DNA from: Pseudomonas piscis
GTDB lineage: Bacteria; Pseudomonadota; Gammaproteobacteria; Pseudomonadales; Pseudomonadaceae
DNA: 64,000 nucleotides
Direction of reading: 5' to 3'
NCBI RefSeq assembly: GCF_009380155.1
Contig: NZ_WHUV01000001.1
Location: forward strand, 1,736,001-1,800,000
Part shown: positions 27,361-35,560 of the stretch, piece by piece
Numbering within the stretch: position 1 is the first letter of the stretch
How the letters are laid out: the number at the start of each line of letters is the position of its first letter
Position numbers and translations under genes: made by a program
The notes under the pieces: generated by a model
Seen by the model: the letters and a program-made list of their open reading frames with translations, nothing else
Databases searched by the model: none
Told to the model about the DNA's origin: nothing

Positions 27361-27930
27361 ATGATGAATCTGCAAAAGTTGTTGTTGCAAAGCCGTTCCA
27401 TGCTCGCTGCCTGCCTGATGCTGGTGGCAGCACCGCTCTGGGCGTCGTCGGCCACGTCCTATGATTTCGGCCAGCCGGCCGCGGCGGCCAAGGCCACGCG
27501 CAGTATCGAGGTGGTGATGGGGGACATGACCTTCAACCCCAAGGCGCTGGAGGTCAAGGCCGGTGAAACGGTGCGTTTCGTGCTGATCAACAAGGGCCAG
27601 CTGTTGCATGAATTCAATCTGGGGGACGCGGCGATGCATGCCCGGCACCAGCAGGAAATGCTGCAGATGCAACAGAGCGGCATGCTGACCCCCACCGGCA
27701 TGAAGGCCATGGAGCACGGTTCGATGGATCATGCCTCGATGGGGCATGGCTCCATGCCCGGGATGGCCCAGGGCATGCAGCACGACGATCCCAATAGCGT
27801 GCTGGTGGAGCCGGGCAAGCAGGCCGAGCTGACCTGGACCTTCAGCAAAAGCGGCAGCCTGGAGTTCGCCTGCAATATCCCCGGGCACTACCAGGCCGGG
27901 ATGGTCGGCAAGCTGATGGTCAGTCCATAG
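27361..27930 (+). CDS. Periplasmic copper-binding cupredoxin-like protein
   Basis: A protein of about 189 residues with a signal peptide ending in PLWASSA. The cupredoxin core has VVMGDMTFNPKALEVKAGETVRF, LLHEFNLG and the C-terminal type-1 copper loop CNIPGHYQAGM. Between them is a Met/His-rich insertion (MHARHQQEMLQMQQSGM, EHGSMDHASMGHGSM) that would bind Cu(I) or Cu(II). It starts with ATGATG at 27361/27364. It is the divergent target of copRS across the inverted repeat and matches the CopR-controlled gene next to copRS in P. aeruginosa. Likely role is periplasmic copper buffering. Confidence 0.85.
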   Translation: MMNLQKLLLQSRSMLAACLMLVAAPLWASSATSYDFGQPAAAAKATRSIEVVMGDMTFNPKALEVKAGETVRFVLINKGQLLHEFNLGDAAMHARHQQEMLQMQQSGMLTPTGMKAMEHGSMDHASMGHGSMPGMAQGMQHDDPNSVLVEPGKQAELTWTFSKSGSLEFACNIPGHYQAGMVGKLMVSP

Positions 27931-27998
27931 GCGGCCGGGGCTCAAAGGCGGGAGCAAAGGCTGTTAGAATCCGCTGATTCTTCAGTCAGGTTTCCGCC

Positions 27999-28829
27999 AT
28001 GCATCCCGCAGCCGAACATTCGCCGCTGGGCAAGTCCAGTGAATACATCTCCACCTACACGCCATCGTTGCTGTTCCCCATCCCTCGGGCGGCGAAATGG
28101 GCCGAGCTGGGCTTGAGCGCCGAGACCCTGCCCTACCAGGGCGTGGATTTCTGGAACTGCTTCGAGCTGTCCTGGTTGCTGCCTTCGGGCAAGCCGGTGG
28201 TGGCCATCGGCGAGTTCAGCATTCCTGCCGACTCGCCGAACATCATCGAGTCCAAGTCCTTCAAGCTTTACCTCAACTCGCTGAACCAGACGCCGTTCGC
28301 CGATCGGGCCACGCTCGAAGCGACCTTGCGCAAGGATCTTTCGGCCGCTGCGGGCAAGCCGGTGACGGTGCATGTCCGCAGTCTTGGGGAAGTCCAGGCG
28401 CAAGGCCTGGTGGCGCTGCCGGGCATGTGCATCGACGATCTGGATATCAGCGTCGACAGCTACGAGCACCCGCGTCCCGAACTGCTGCGCTGCGACAGCT
28501 CGCGGGTGGTGGAGGAGAGCTTGCACAGTCATCTGCTCAAGTCCAACTGCCCGGTGACCAGCCAGCCGGACTGGGGCAGCGTGGTGGTGCAATACCGTGG
28601 TGCGGCCCTGGACCATGCCAGCCTGCTGGCCTACCTGGTGAGCTTCCGCCAGCACTCGGACTTCCATGAGCAGTGCGTGGAGCGGATCTTCCTCGACCTG
28701 CAGCGCCTGCTCAAACCGGAGAAGCTCACTGTCTACGCGCGCTACGTGCGTCGCGGCGGGTTGGATATCAACCCTTACCGCAGTACCGAAACGGCGGACT
28801 TCGCCAATCACCGGTTGGTGCGCCAATAA
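27999..28829 (+). CDS. queF: NADPH-dependent preQ0 reductase QueF
   Basis: A 276-residue enzyme of the long bimodular QueF class that reduces the nitrile preQ0 to preQ1 in queuosine synthesis. The QueF motif [20 protein letters not shown] lies in the N-terminal half; the C-terminal half has the catalytic [15 protein letters not shown] with the thioimide Cys and the DFHEQCVE segment. The start [16 protein letters not shown] is family typical. I looked for a preQ1 riboswitch upstream and did not see a convincing pseudoknot. An intrinsic terminator follows directly. Confidence 0.96.
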   Translation: MHPAAEHSPLGKSSEYISTYTPSLLFPIPRAAKWAELGLSAETLPYQGVDFWNCFELSWLLPSGKPVVAIGEFSIPADSPNIIESKSFKLYLNSLNQTPFADRATLEATLRKDLSAAAGKPVTVHVRSLGEVQAQGLVALPGMCIDDLDISVDSYEHPRPELLRCDSSRVVEESLHSHLLKSNCPVTSQPDWGSVVVQYRGAALDHASLLAYLVSFRQHSDFHEQCVERIFLDLQRLLKPEKLTVYARYVRRGGLDINPYRSTETADFANHRLVRQ

Positions 28830-28832
28830 ACC

Positions 28833-28859
28833 AAAGCCCCGCTGTGATGGCGGGGCTTT
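28833..28859 (+). terminator. Rho-independent terminator after queF
   Basis: Stem AAAGCCCCGC / GCGGGGCTTT with a 6-base loop, starting 4 bases after the queF stop. The following T run is weak (TTTGCATTT). Confidence 0.75.
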
Positions 28860-28887
28860 GCATTTGGGCGCGTGCATCGAAGGTAGA

Positions 28888-29151
28888 TCAGATGCCGATG
28901 TTGCCCAGGGTCTGGACGATGTTGCGCAAGGTTCCGGCGATGGCCGGGTGCTCCAGTTCGAAGCGCTCGACGGCCAGGTTGACGCCATCGGCGAGGCTGG
29001 TGTCGTGGGTGCTGTTCTCCAGCTGCAGCTGCAGTTCGATCTGCTGCATCAGTTCTTGCAGGTTCTCGCGTTCGGCCGGCGACAGCGGCGGGTTCTGTTC
29101 CAATTGCTCGCGCAGGGTATCGAGTTGTTGTTGCAGTTCGCGGGCAGGCAT
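28888..29151 (-). CDS. DUF4404 family protein
   Basis: An 87-residue soluble, helical protein (MPARELQQQLDTLREQLEQN...). The heptad-like N-terminal half is a probable coiled coil and the second half carries LAVERFELEHPAIAGTLRNIVQTLGNIGI, which I recognise as the DUF4404 tail. It is convergent with queF, as the homologue is in P. aeruginosa. GGGAGAAC-type purines precede the start. Function unknown. Confidence 0.82.
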   Translation of the reverse strand: MPARELQQQLDTLREQLEQNPPLSPAERENLQELMQQIELQLQLENSTHDTSLADGVNLAVERFELEHPAIAGTLRNIVQTLGNIGI

Positions 29152-29275
29152 GGCGTTCTCCCTTCAGTGATAGGCAGAGGGATGGACCGCGTGCCTGAGG
29201 CAAAGGTCCATGCCCACGGGATTTAGATTAATCCACCCGCAAGCGCCGTGCATGATCTTGATCAACAGGCGTATT

Positions 29276-29896
29276 TCAGGGTTTTTCGCCCTTGAGCCTT
29301 CGCAGCCCGATGTCCTCCAGGCAGGTGGCCAGCTCACCCAGGTGGTCGATCACCGAGTGCACCCCCAGGCCGAACAATTGCACCGTCGCCTTGCCGCGCT
29401 TGAGTTCGCGCTCCTGCTGGCTCAGGGCCTGCCACTCGCTGGGAGGCAGGCCGCACAGAGAACCGCAGGACGCGAGGCCGATAGTCCACAGGCCGGCATT
29501 CAGCCCCGACTGCAACAAATGCGGTTCGCCACTGACCAGTACGCAACCGTCCAGGCCCTTGACCTTGAGCGCCATCAAGGCCTGCCAGCAAGCGTCGGGA
29601 GCGGGCCAGGGGATTGTGGTTGCTGGGGCCGGCTCGATCCATTCCGGCAGCGCAGCGGCCAATTGGCGAGTGCTGGTGTCGGGCAGCTGTTCCAACCAGG
29701 CACAGGGTATGCCCTGTCGTTCCAGGTGCTGCAGGCTTTCCAGGGCGCCGGGCGTGGCCTGGAGTCGTTCCGGGGTGGGTTGCCATGCCGTTTGCAGGCG
29801 TGACAAGGCACCGAAGTCCACCAGGCAGCCACTGAGCCCGAAAAGCACCGCGGTCAGGGGGCGGGAGGGTTGGGCTGGGGTGTCGAGGTGGGGCAT
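29276..29896 (-). CDS. HAD-superfamily protein lacking the catalytic Asp (phosphonatase-like)
   Basis: A 206-residue protein with a HAD fold by motif order. The first motif reads AVLFGLSGCLVDFG, where an active HAD enzyme has DxDG-x-hhD: the nucleophile Asp is Gly (residue 20) and the acid/base Asp is Ser (22), while the later Asp is kept. A cap region with TPERLQATPGALESLQHL and the second motif region CVLVSGEPHLLQSGLNAGLWTIGL follow. It looks phosphonoacetaldehyde-hydrolase-like in layout. The lost residues argue against phosphatase activity, so a binding or regulatory role is possible. The ATG at 29896 is chosen over 29947. Confidence 0.75.
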   Translation of the reverse strand: MPHLDTPAQPSRPLTAVLFGLSGCLVDFGALSRLQTAWQPTPERLQATPGALESLQHLERQGIPCAWLEQLPDTSTRQLAAALPEWIEPAPATTIPWPAPDACWQALMALKVKGLDGCVLVSGEPHLLQSGLNAGLWTIGLASCGSLCGLPPSEWQALSQQERELKRGKATVQLFGLGVHSVIDHLGELATCLEDIGLRRLKGEKP

Positions 29897-30087
29897 GGCG
29901 GCGTCCTTGAAGTGCCTTCCGAAACTAGCGGCAGAACATGACATCAAGGTTACAGCCAGGTGAATACCCAGCCGATTCGTTCGTGCGGCTTGCGTCGATG
30001 CTGCCTAAAGCGGCACATCCGTTTTATACTCCGGGCCTAACCTCAGGGCATGACCCCATGAGAGAACAAGCCGAGGAGTTTCCTGCG

Positions 30088-30774
30088 ATGCGCTGGAGCC
30101 GTTATCTAGTTCCACTATTTATGAGTGCCGGCGTGACGCTGGCTCCCCTGGCCGTCCAGGCGGCGGAGGAGGATCCGTGGGAAGGCGTCAACCGCCCGAT
30201 CTTCACCTTCAACGATACCTTGGACACCTATGCCCTGAAGCCATTGGCCCAAGGCTACCAGGCGGTCACGCCGCAATTCCTGGAAGACGGCATCCACAAC
30301 ATGTTCCGCAACGTCGGTGACGTCGGCAACCTGTTCAACGACATCCTGCAGGCCAAGCCCCATGCCGCCGGTGTCGATACCGCGCGCCTGCTGATGAACA
30401 CCACCCTGGGCCTGGCCGGCTTCTTCGATGTCGGCACCAAGATGGGCTTGCAACGCAACGATGAAGACTTTGGCCAGACCCTGGGTCACTGGGGCGTGGA
30501 GAGCGGTCCCTACGTGATGCTGCCGTTGCTGGGGCCGAGCACCCTGCGTGATGCGCCGGCCAAGTTCGTCGACAGCTACACCGCGCCTTATCGCTACATC
30601 AATGATGTTCCGGCGCGCAACATCGCCATGGGCGTGAACGTGGTCGATACCCGTGCCAGCCTGCTGGCGGCGGACAAGCTGATTCGCGGCGACAAATACA
30701 CCTTCATTCGCAATGCTTATCTGCAGAACCGCGAGTTCAAGGTCAAGGATGGCAAGGTCGAAGACGATTTCTAG
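30088..30774 (+). CDS. mlaA: MlaA/VacJ family outer-membrane lipid asymmetry protein
   Basis: A 228-residue exported protein. MlaA removes misplaced phospholipids from the outer leaflet with the Mla pathway. The mature part starts AEEDPWEGVNRPIFTFNDTLD, the family hallmark, with YQAVTPQFLEDGIHNMFRN and the terminal RGDKYTFIRNAYLQNREF block. ATG 30088 has GAGGAG nine bases upstream; an ATG at 30058 is possible. The leader MRWSRYLVPLFMSAGVTLAPLAVQA has no lipobox Cys, unlike E. coli MlaA, so it appears to be cleaved by signal peptidase I. A terminator follows. Confidence 0.92.
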   Translation: MRWSRYLVPLFMSAGVTLAPLAVQAAEEDPWEGVNRPIFTFNDTLDTYALKPLAQGYQAVTPQFLEDGIHNMFRNVGDVGNLFNDILQAKPHAAGVDTARLLMNTTLGLAGFFDVGTKMGLQRNDEDFGQTLGHWGVESGPYVMLPLLGPSTLRDAPAKFVDSYTAPYRYINDVPARNIAMGVNVVDTRASLLAADKLIRGDKYTFIRNAYLQNREFKVKDGKVEDDF

Positions 30775-30798
30775 TCTTTGGAGGGTCTTGCGTTAGCG

Positions 30799-30825
30799 AA
30801 AAGGCGGCCATCAGGCCGCCTTTTT
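30799..30825 (+). terminator. Rho-independent terminator after mlaA
   Basis: Stem AAAAGGCGGCC / GGCCGCCTTTT, loop ATCA, T run. Because the stem is flanked by A and T runs it can also act for the convergent PilZ gene. Confidence 0.88.
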
Positions 30826-30853
30826 CATTGGCTTGTTTTCATTGCAGGAAGGG

Positions 30854-31153
30854 TTAGTTCATTTTAAGGATTGTAAGGCCAAGTTTCTGCCCTCCACCGT
30901 CCAGAGGCTTGATCCACACCACCTCGGTATCCGCTTCCAGTCCCCGGAGCGCCGTGTGCTCGGAATCGATGCGCACACTCAATTGATCGCCGATCTGGAA
31001 CGAGCGCGGGGCCTGGACTTGCATGCCGCCGCTGGAAAGGTCGATGCAGACCGCTTCGATCACCTGTCCCTGGTGGATCAGCGTGATCTCGGCATCTACC
31101 CGCATGCGGATGTAATCGCGCTTTTCGCTATAGTCACGCTGATTCTGATTCAT
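30854..31153 (-). CDS. Small PilZ-domain protein
   Basis: A 99-residue single-domain PilZ protein that should bind c-di-GMP. The binding motifs are present: the arginine motif EKRDYIRMRV near the N-terminus and CIDLSSGGMQVQ (D-x-S-x-x-G). The rest is the PilZ barrel ending VVWIKPLDGGGQKLGLTI. The ATG at 31153 has AGGA upstream; the frame also opens at 31162. It is convergent with mlaA and divergent from rssB. The effector partner is not visible. Confidence 0.87.
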   Translation of the reverse strand: MNQNQRDYSEKRDYIRMRVDAEITLIHQGQVIEAVCIDLSSGGMQVQAPRSFQIGDQLSVRIDSEHTALRGLEADTEVVWIKPLDGGGQKLGLTILKMN

Positions 31154-31426
31154 GGGGTCCATCCTGCAATTGAGTTGCGGTTTTGACGGTTTTTATAACT
31201 CTCGGTGATTTGTGGTGTAAAGACGCCAAGCGACCATCGGCATGAGCTTGAAACGCCCCGCGGATGGGAGTACCGTCTGCGCCTTAGAAGGGCACCTCTG
31301 ACGGTCGGGCGTGCAGGATTCAAGATCCTGGCCTTGTCGGAGTGGCTAGAAAGCGAATCCAGTAGCGTGCCTCAGGCCCATGGCCAAGTCAGCTACGCCA
31401 ACCCAATTCTGGCGCCGTTTGCCCAC

Positions 31427-32608
31427 ATGCAAAAAACCAGTGCCACGCTGCTGATAATCGATGACGACGAAGTAGTACGCGCGAGTCTCGCGGCCTATTT
31501 GGAAGACAGTGGCTTCAGCGTACTGCAGGCTGCCAATGGCCAGCAGGGTCTTCAGGTATTCGAGCGCGATAAACCCGACCTGGTGATATGCGATCTGCGC
31601 ATGCCGCAGATGGGCGGCCTCGAACTCATCCGTCAAGTGACCGAACTATCGTCGCAAACCCCCGTGATCGTGGTTTCAGGCGCTGGCGTGATGAACGATG
31701 CGGTAGAGGCCCTGCGCCTGGGCGCGGCGGACTACCTGATCAAGCCCCTGGAAGACCTGGCGGTACTCGAGCATTCCGTGCGTCGGGCCCTGGATCGTGC
31801 CCGCCTGCTGCTGGAGAACCAGCGCTACCGAGAAAAGCTCGAAGCGGCCAATCGTGAGCTGGAAGCCAGCCTGAACCTGCTCCAGGAAGACCAGAACGCC
31901 GGGCGCCAGGTGCAGATGAACATGCTGCCTACCAGTCCCTGGTCGATCGACGCGTTCAACTTCGCTCACCAGATCATCCCGTCGCTCTACCTGTCGGGGG
32001 ATTTTGTCGACTATTTCCGCGTGGACGAGCGCCGAGTGGCGTTCTACCTGGCGGATGTCTCCGGTCATGGTGCGTCTTCGGCCTTCGTCACCGTACTGTT
32101 GAAGTTCATGACCACGCGCCTGTTGTTCGAGTCCAAGCGCAACGGCACCTTGCCGGAGTTCAAGCCGTCGCAGGTGCTGGGCCATATCAACCGGGGCCTG
32201 ATCAGTTGTAAGCTGGGTAAACACGTCACGATGGTCGGTGGAGTCATCGACGAGGAGACTGGTTTGCTGACCTATAGCATTGGCGGGCACCTGCCGTTGC
32301 CGGTGTTGTATACACCAGACAGCGTGCGCTATCTGGAAGGGCGCGGTCTGCCGGTAGGTCTGTTCGACGAAGCGACCTATGAGGACCACATCCTGGAGTT
32401 GCCGCCGGTATTCAGCCTGTCGCTGATGTCCGATGGCATCCTGGACCTTTTGACCGAGCCTACACTCAAAGAGAAAGAAGCGGCCTTGCCTGAACGGGTG
32501 AAGGCTGCGGGCGGCAGCCTGGATGGCCTGCGGCAAGTTTTTGGATTGGCCACGCTAGGGGAGATGCCGGATGATATCGCCCTGTTAGTGTTGAGCAGGA
32601 ACCTTTGA
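31427..32608 (+). CDS. rssB: Response regulator with PP2C-type phosphatase domain (RssB family)
   Basis: A 393-residue two-domain protein. The receiver has IDDDEVV, phospho-acceptor D56 in VICDLRMP and K in YLIKPLEDL. A helical linker (residues about 130-165) leads to a SpoIIE/PP2C domain with YLSGDFVDYFRVD, FYLADVSGHGASSAFV, VGGVIDEETG, GGHLPLPVL and SDGILDL. In pseudomonads RssB with RssC forms a partner-switch that controls RpoS. Start 31427 gives the family length; the upstream in-frame extension from 31205 looks non-coding. The stop overlaps the rssC ATG. Confidence 0.85.
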   Translation: MQKTSATLLIIDDDEVVRASLAAYLEDSGFSVLQAANGQQGLQVFERDKPDLVICDLRMPQMGGLELIRQVTELSSQTPVIVVSGAGVMNDAVEALRLGAADYLIKPLEDLAVLEHSVRRALDRARLLLENQRYREKLEAANRELEASLNLLQEDQNAGRQVQMNMLPTSPWSIDAFNFAHQIIPSLYLSGDFVDYFRVDERRVAFYLADVSGHGASSAFVTVLLKFMTTRLLFESKRNGTLPEFKPSQVLGHINRGLISCKLGKHVTMVGGVIDEETGLLTYSIGGHLPLPVLYTPDSVRYLEGRGLPVGLFDEATYEDHILELPPVFSLSLMSDGILDLLTEPTLKEKEAALPERVKAAGGSLDGLRQVFGLATLGEMPDDIALLVLSRNL

Positions 32609-33090
32609 TGAGTACCGGTAGAATCCAGTTCGCCGAGCAGGACGGCACCTTTGTCCTGAAATTCGTCGGTGAAGTGCGCCTGACCCTGTGTTCGGCGTTG
32701 GATGCGACTATTGAGCGGATCTTCACGGCGCTGAACTTCTCGGCGATCGTGATCGACCTGACGGAAACCCGCAGCATCGACAGCACCACCCTCGGCCTGC
32801 TGGCCAAGTTGTCGATCCTTTCGCGGCAGAAGGTCGGCCTGTTGCCCACCGTCGTCACCACCCACGAGGACATCACCCGGCTCCTGCAGTCCATGGGATT
32901 CGATCAGGTGTTCAACATCGTCGATCGCCCGGTGCCTTGTCCGGAGTGCCTGACCGACCTGCCGTCCCAGGACCAGTCGGAAGAAGTGGTGCGGGTCAAG
33001 GTGCTGGAGGCGCACAAGATCCTCATGGGGCTGAACGATTCCAACCGTGAAGCCTTTCATGACCTGGTGAATGCCCTGGAGCGTCACTGA
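32608..33090 (+). CDS. rssC: STAS-domain anti-sigma-factor antagonist (RssC)
   Basis: A 160-residue protein whose first 110 residues form a STAS domain: FVGEVRLTLCSALDATIERI, then IVIDLTETRSIDSTTLGLLAKL with the conserved phospho-acceptor Ser in D-S-T. The C-terminal tail has CPECLTDLP and a helix. The ATG shares one base with the rssB stop (TGATG), so the genes are translationally coupled. The RssB phosphatase would dephosphorylate this antagonist in a partner-switching circuit. A terminator follows. Confidence 0.83.
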   Translation: MSTGRIQFAEQDGTFVLKFVGEVRLTLCSALDATIERIFTALNFSAIVIDLTETRSIDSTTLGLLAKLSILSRQKVGLLPTVVTTHEDITRLLQSMGFDQVFNIVDRPVPCPECLTDLPSQDQSEEVVRVKVLEAHKILMGLNDSNREAFHDLVNALERH

Positions 33091-33110
33091 CCGCTTGAAA
33101 CCGGGCGATA

Positions 33111-33144
33111 AAAAAGGGCGAACCTGTGAGGGTTCGCCCTTTTT
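33111..33144 (+). terminator. Rho-independent terminator after rssC
   Basis: Fourteen-bp stem AAAAAGGGCGAACC / GGTTCGCCCTTTTT with a 6-base loop. The A and T flanks allow bidirectional use with the convergent tal gene. Confidence 0.92.
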
Positions 33145-33165
33145 GCGTTCATGCCTTTCGTTCAC

Positions 33166-34092
33166 TCAAAGCTTGGCAGTCAGCAGTGCCTCAAGCTTCT
33201 CCTGGTCACGGGCGAACTGGCGAATGCCTTCGGCCAGTTTTTCGGTGGCCATGGCGTCTTCATTGGATGCCCAGCGGAACTGCGCTTCGTTGAGGCTCTG
33301 GCGAGCTTCACCGGTCTTGCCCGGGCTCAGCTTGCGCTCCAGCTTGCCGGTGTCGGCTGCCAGTTTCTCGATCAGGTCCGGACTGATGGTCAGGCGATCG
33401 CAGCCTGCCAGTTGCTCGATCTGGTTGAGGTTACGGAAGCTGGCGCCCATGACCACGGTCTTGTAGTCGTTGGCCTTGTAGTAGTTGTAGATACGGGTTA
33501 CCGACTGCACGCCGGGATCGTCGGAGCTGGTGTAGTCATTGCCGGTGGCCTTCTTGTACCAGTCGTAGATCCGGCCCACGAATGGCGAGATCAGGAAAAC
33601 CCCGGCATCGGCGCAAGCTACTGCCTGGGCGAAGGAGAACAGCAGTGTCAGGTTGGTCTGGATGCCTTCGCGCTCCAGCTTCTCGGCGGCCCGGATGCCT
33701 TCCCAGGTGGAAGCGATCTTGATCAGCACTCGATCGCGACCTACGCCGGCTTTCTCGTACAGGTCGATCAAGCGATGGGCTCGCTTGAGCATGGCATCGG
33801 TATCGAAAGACAGGCGGGCGTCGACCTCGGTGGAGATCCGGCCCGGGATCACCTTGAGGATCTCCTGGCCCACGGCAACGCCAAAACGGTCGCTGGCCAG
33901 GCCGACATCACCCTTGCAGTCGCTGACGCTGGCGCCGAGCAGGTCGGCATAACCGGGAATGGCCGCGGCCTTGAGCAGCAGCGAGGGATTGGTGGTGGCA
34001 TCCACCGGCTTGACCCGGGCGATGGCATCGAAGTCGCCGGTGTCGGCCACCACGGTGGTGATTTTCTTCAGTTGTTCCAGCTTGGAAGTCAT
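33166..34092 (-). CDS. tal: Transaldolase
   Basis: A 308-residue cytoplasmic transaldolase of the pentose phosphate pathway. The N-terminal signature is [17 protein letters not shown]; the Schiff-base lysine is in [14 protein letters not shown]; and further blocks are [15 protein letters not shown] and [16 protein letters not shown] 34092 gives [12 protein letters not shown], the family start; the frame opens at 34149 in non-coding sequence. It lies downstream of dusA on the same strand with a 178-base gap, so it probably has its own promoter. Confidence 0.96.
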   Translation of the reverse strand: MTSKLEQLKKITTVVADTGDFDAIARVKPVDATTNPSLLLKAAAIPGYADLLGASVSDCKGDVGLASDRFGVAVGQEILKVIPGRISTEVDARLSFDTDAMLKRAHRLIDLYEKAGVGRDRVLIKIASTWEGIRAAEKLEREGIQTNLTLLFSFAQAVACADAGVFLISPFVGRIYDWYKKATGNDYTSSDDPGVQSVTRIYNYYKANDYKTVVMGASFRNLNQIEQLAGCDRLTISPDLIEKLAADTGKLERKLSPGKTGEARQSLNEAQFRWASNEDAMATEKLAEGIRQFARDQEKLEALLTAKL

Positions 34093-34270
34093 GAGCGTGC
34101 TCTGTCCTATGGGTCTGATGACATTACCCGAGCGCTGGCAGGCGCTCAAGGGCGCGGAATGCTTGCAATGGCCCCGAAAACCATGACCTGGAAACAGGTG
34201 TTTGAATGTCGGGGCATGGTCCAGATAAATACGATGCCAAAACCCGGGTCAGGTTCAACCCGGCTGACGC

Positions 34271-35281
34271 CTAGCGTCCTTCCAGCAATTGGCCGGCCTG
34301 GTCCAGCAGCGCCAGCGGATCCTTGCTCTTGTGGATATCCACCGACAACAGCTGGCGGAACTTGCGAGCCCCGGGAAAGCCACTTCCCAGGCCCAGGACA
34401 TGGCGAGTGATGTGGTGCATCGCGCCACCGCTGGCCAGGTGTTCGGCAATGTAGGGTCGTAATTGCGCCAGGGCCTCGGCCCGGGAAATCACCGGCGCGC
34501 TGCTGTTGAACAGTTGCTGATCCACCTCCGCCAGCAGATAGGGGTTGTGGTAGGCCTCGCGGCCCAGCATCACCCCATCGAAGGTCTGCAGATGTTCATG
34601 ACAGGCCTCCAGGGTCTTGATCCCGCCATTGAGGATGATCTCGAGCTGCGGGAAGTCCGCCTTCAATTGGGCTGCCACTTCATAGCGCAACGGCGGGATC
34701 TCGCGGTTCTCCTTGGGCGACAGACCTTCAAGGATCGCGATCCGGGCATGTACGGTAAAGCTCGTACAGCCGGCCTCATGCACCTGCCCAACGAAATCGC
34801 ACAGTTCTGCATAGCTGTCCCGGCCGTTGATACCGATCCGATGCTTGACCGTCACCGGAATCGACACCGCGTCGCGCATCGCCTTCACGCAGTCGGCCAC
34901 CAGCGCCGGATGAGCCATCAGGCAAGCGCCGATCATGTTGTTCTGCACGCGGTCGCTGGGACAGCCGACGTTGAGGTTGACCTCATCGTAGCCATGCTCC
35001 TGGGCCATCCGCGAGCAGGCGGCGAGGTCCGCCGGAGTGCTGCCGCCCAACTGCAGCGCCAGCGGGTGTTCGGACTGGTGATAACGCAGGAAACGCTCAT
35101 GATCGCCGTTGAGCAAGGCGCCCGTAGTGACCATCTCGGTATAGAGCAGGGTGTGCTTGGACAGTAGCCGCAAAAAATACCGGCAGTGCCGGTCCGTCCA
35201 ATCCATCATCGGTGCAACGCTAAACCGCCGGGACAGCGTAGGGCTTGAGTTTACTGGGGCTGTAGCTGAATTCTGGACCAT
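34271..35281 (-). CDS. dusA: tRNA-dihydrouridine(20/20a) synthase DusA
   Basis: A 336-residue FMN enzyme that reduces U20/U20a in tRNA D-loops. Motifs are FSVAPMMDWTDRHCRYF, the catalytic Cys in VNLNVGCPSDRVQ, KHRIGING and FTVHARIAILEGLSPKENR. The 5' end of dusA is a known integration site for a large family of prophages and islands; an integrase stub lies 94 bases beyond the start codon. The N-terminal 18 residues upstream of SRRFSVAPMMDW are therefore possibly element-derived, and the Shine-Dalgarno is weak. Confidence 0.95.
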   Translation of the reverse strand: MVQNSATAPVNSSPTLSRRFSVAPMMDWTDRHCRYFLRLLSKHTLLYTEMVTTGALLNGDHERFLRYHQSEHPLALQLGGSTPADLAACSRMAQEHGYDEVNLNVGCPSDRVQNNMIGACLMAHPALVADCVKAMRDAVSIPVTVKHRIGINGRDSYAELCDFVGQVHEAGCTSFTVHARIAILEGLSPKENREIPPLRYEVAAQLKADFPQLEIILNGGIKTLEACHEHLQTFDGVMLGREAYHNPYLLAEVDQQLFNSSAPVISRAEALAQLRPYIAEHLASGGAMHHITRHVLGLGSGFPGARKFRQLLSVDIHKSKDPLALLDQAGQLLEGR

Positions 35282-35374
35282 TTTGCTCTACGTGTTTCCG
35301 GTGTGTTTTGGGGCGTTTCTTGGCGTTCTGCAGTACGAAGGCTCCTTCAGGAGCTGGTACATACCACATCGGAT

Positions 35375-35560
35375 ATGGCGACTATCCGGGCAAGAAAACT
35401 GGCAGATGGGAAGCTGAGCTATACCGCTCGGATCCGCATCAAACGAAATGGATTGCAAGTTTACCAAGAGCGCCAGGTCTTCGCCTGTAAACAGCTTGTC
35501 CAGGTCCGGATACGCAGGCAGGCAAGCTGCACAGGCTCCGATTCAGCATCCTCGTCGTAG
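35375..35560 (+). pseudogene. Truncated dusA-type tyrosine integrase (5' stub)
   Basis: The frame begins MATIRARKLADGKLSYTARI and continues RIKRNGLQVYQERQVFACKQ, which I recognise as the N-terminal DNA-binding arm of integrases that target dusA. After about 50 codons the frame degenerates and stops at 35560; the core-binding and catalytic domains (R-H-R-Y) are missing. It overlaps the 3' end of the convergent serine hydrolase by 18 bases, so the deletion end point is there. The site and orientation relative to dusA fit such elements. It cannot be functional. Confidence 0.72.

Noticed and set aside
27931..27998. Possible preQ1 riboswitch before queF
   Set aside because: The 68-base interval lacks the C-rich loop, A-rich tail pseudoknot and anti-Shine-Dalgarno pairing expected.
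31205..31426. In-frame N-terminal extension of rssB
   Set aside because: The translated segment has no family character, no good ribosome-binding site, and would make the protein 74 residues longer than the family.
34236..34263. Hairpin after dusA
   Set aside because: CCGGGT / ACCCGG is only six base pairs with a weak GTTTTGG tail; not strong enough to list as a terminator.
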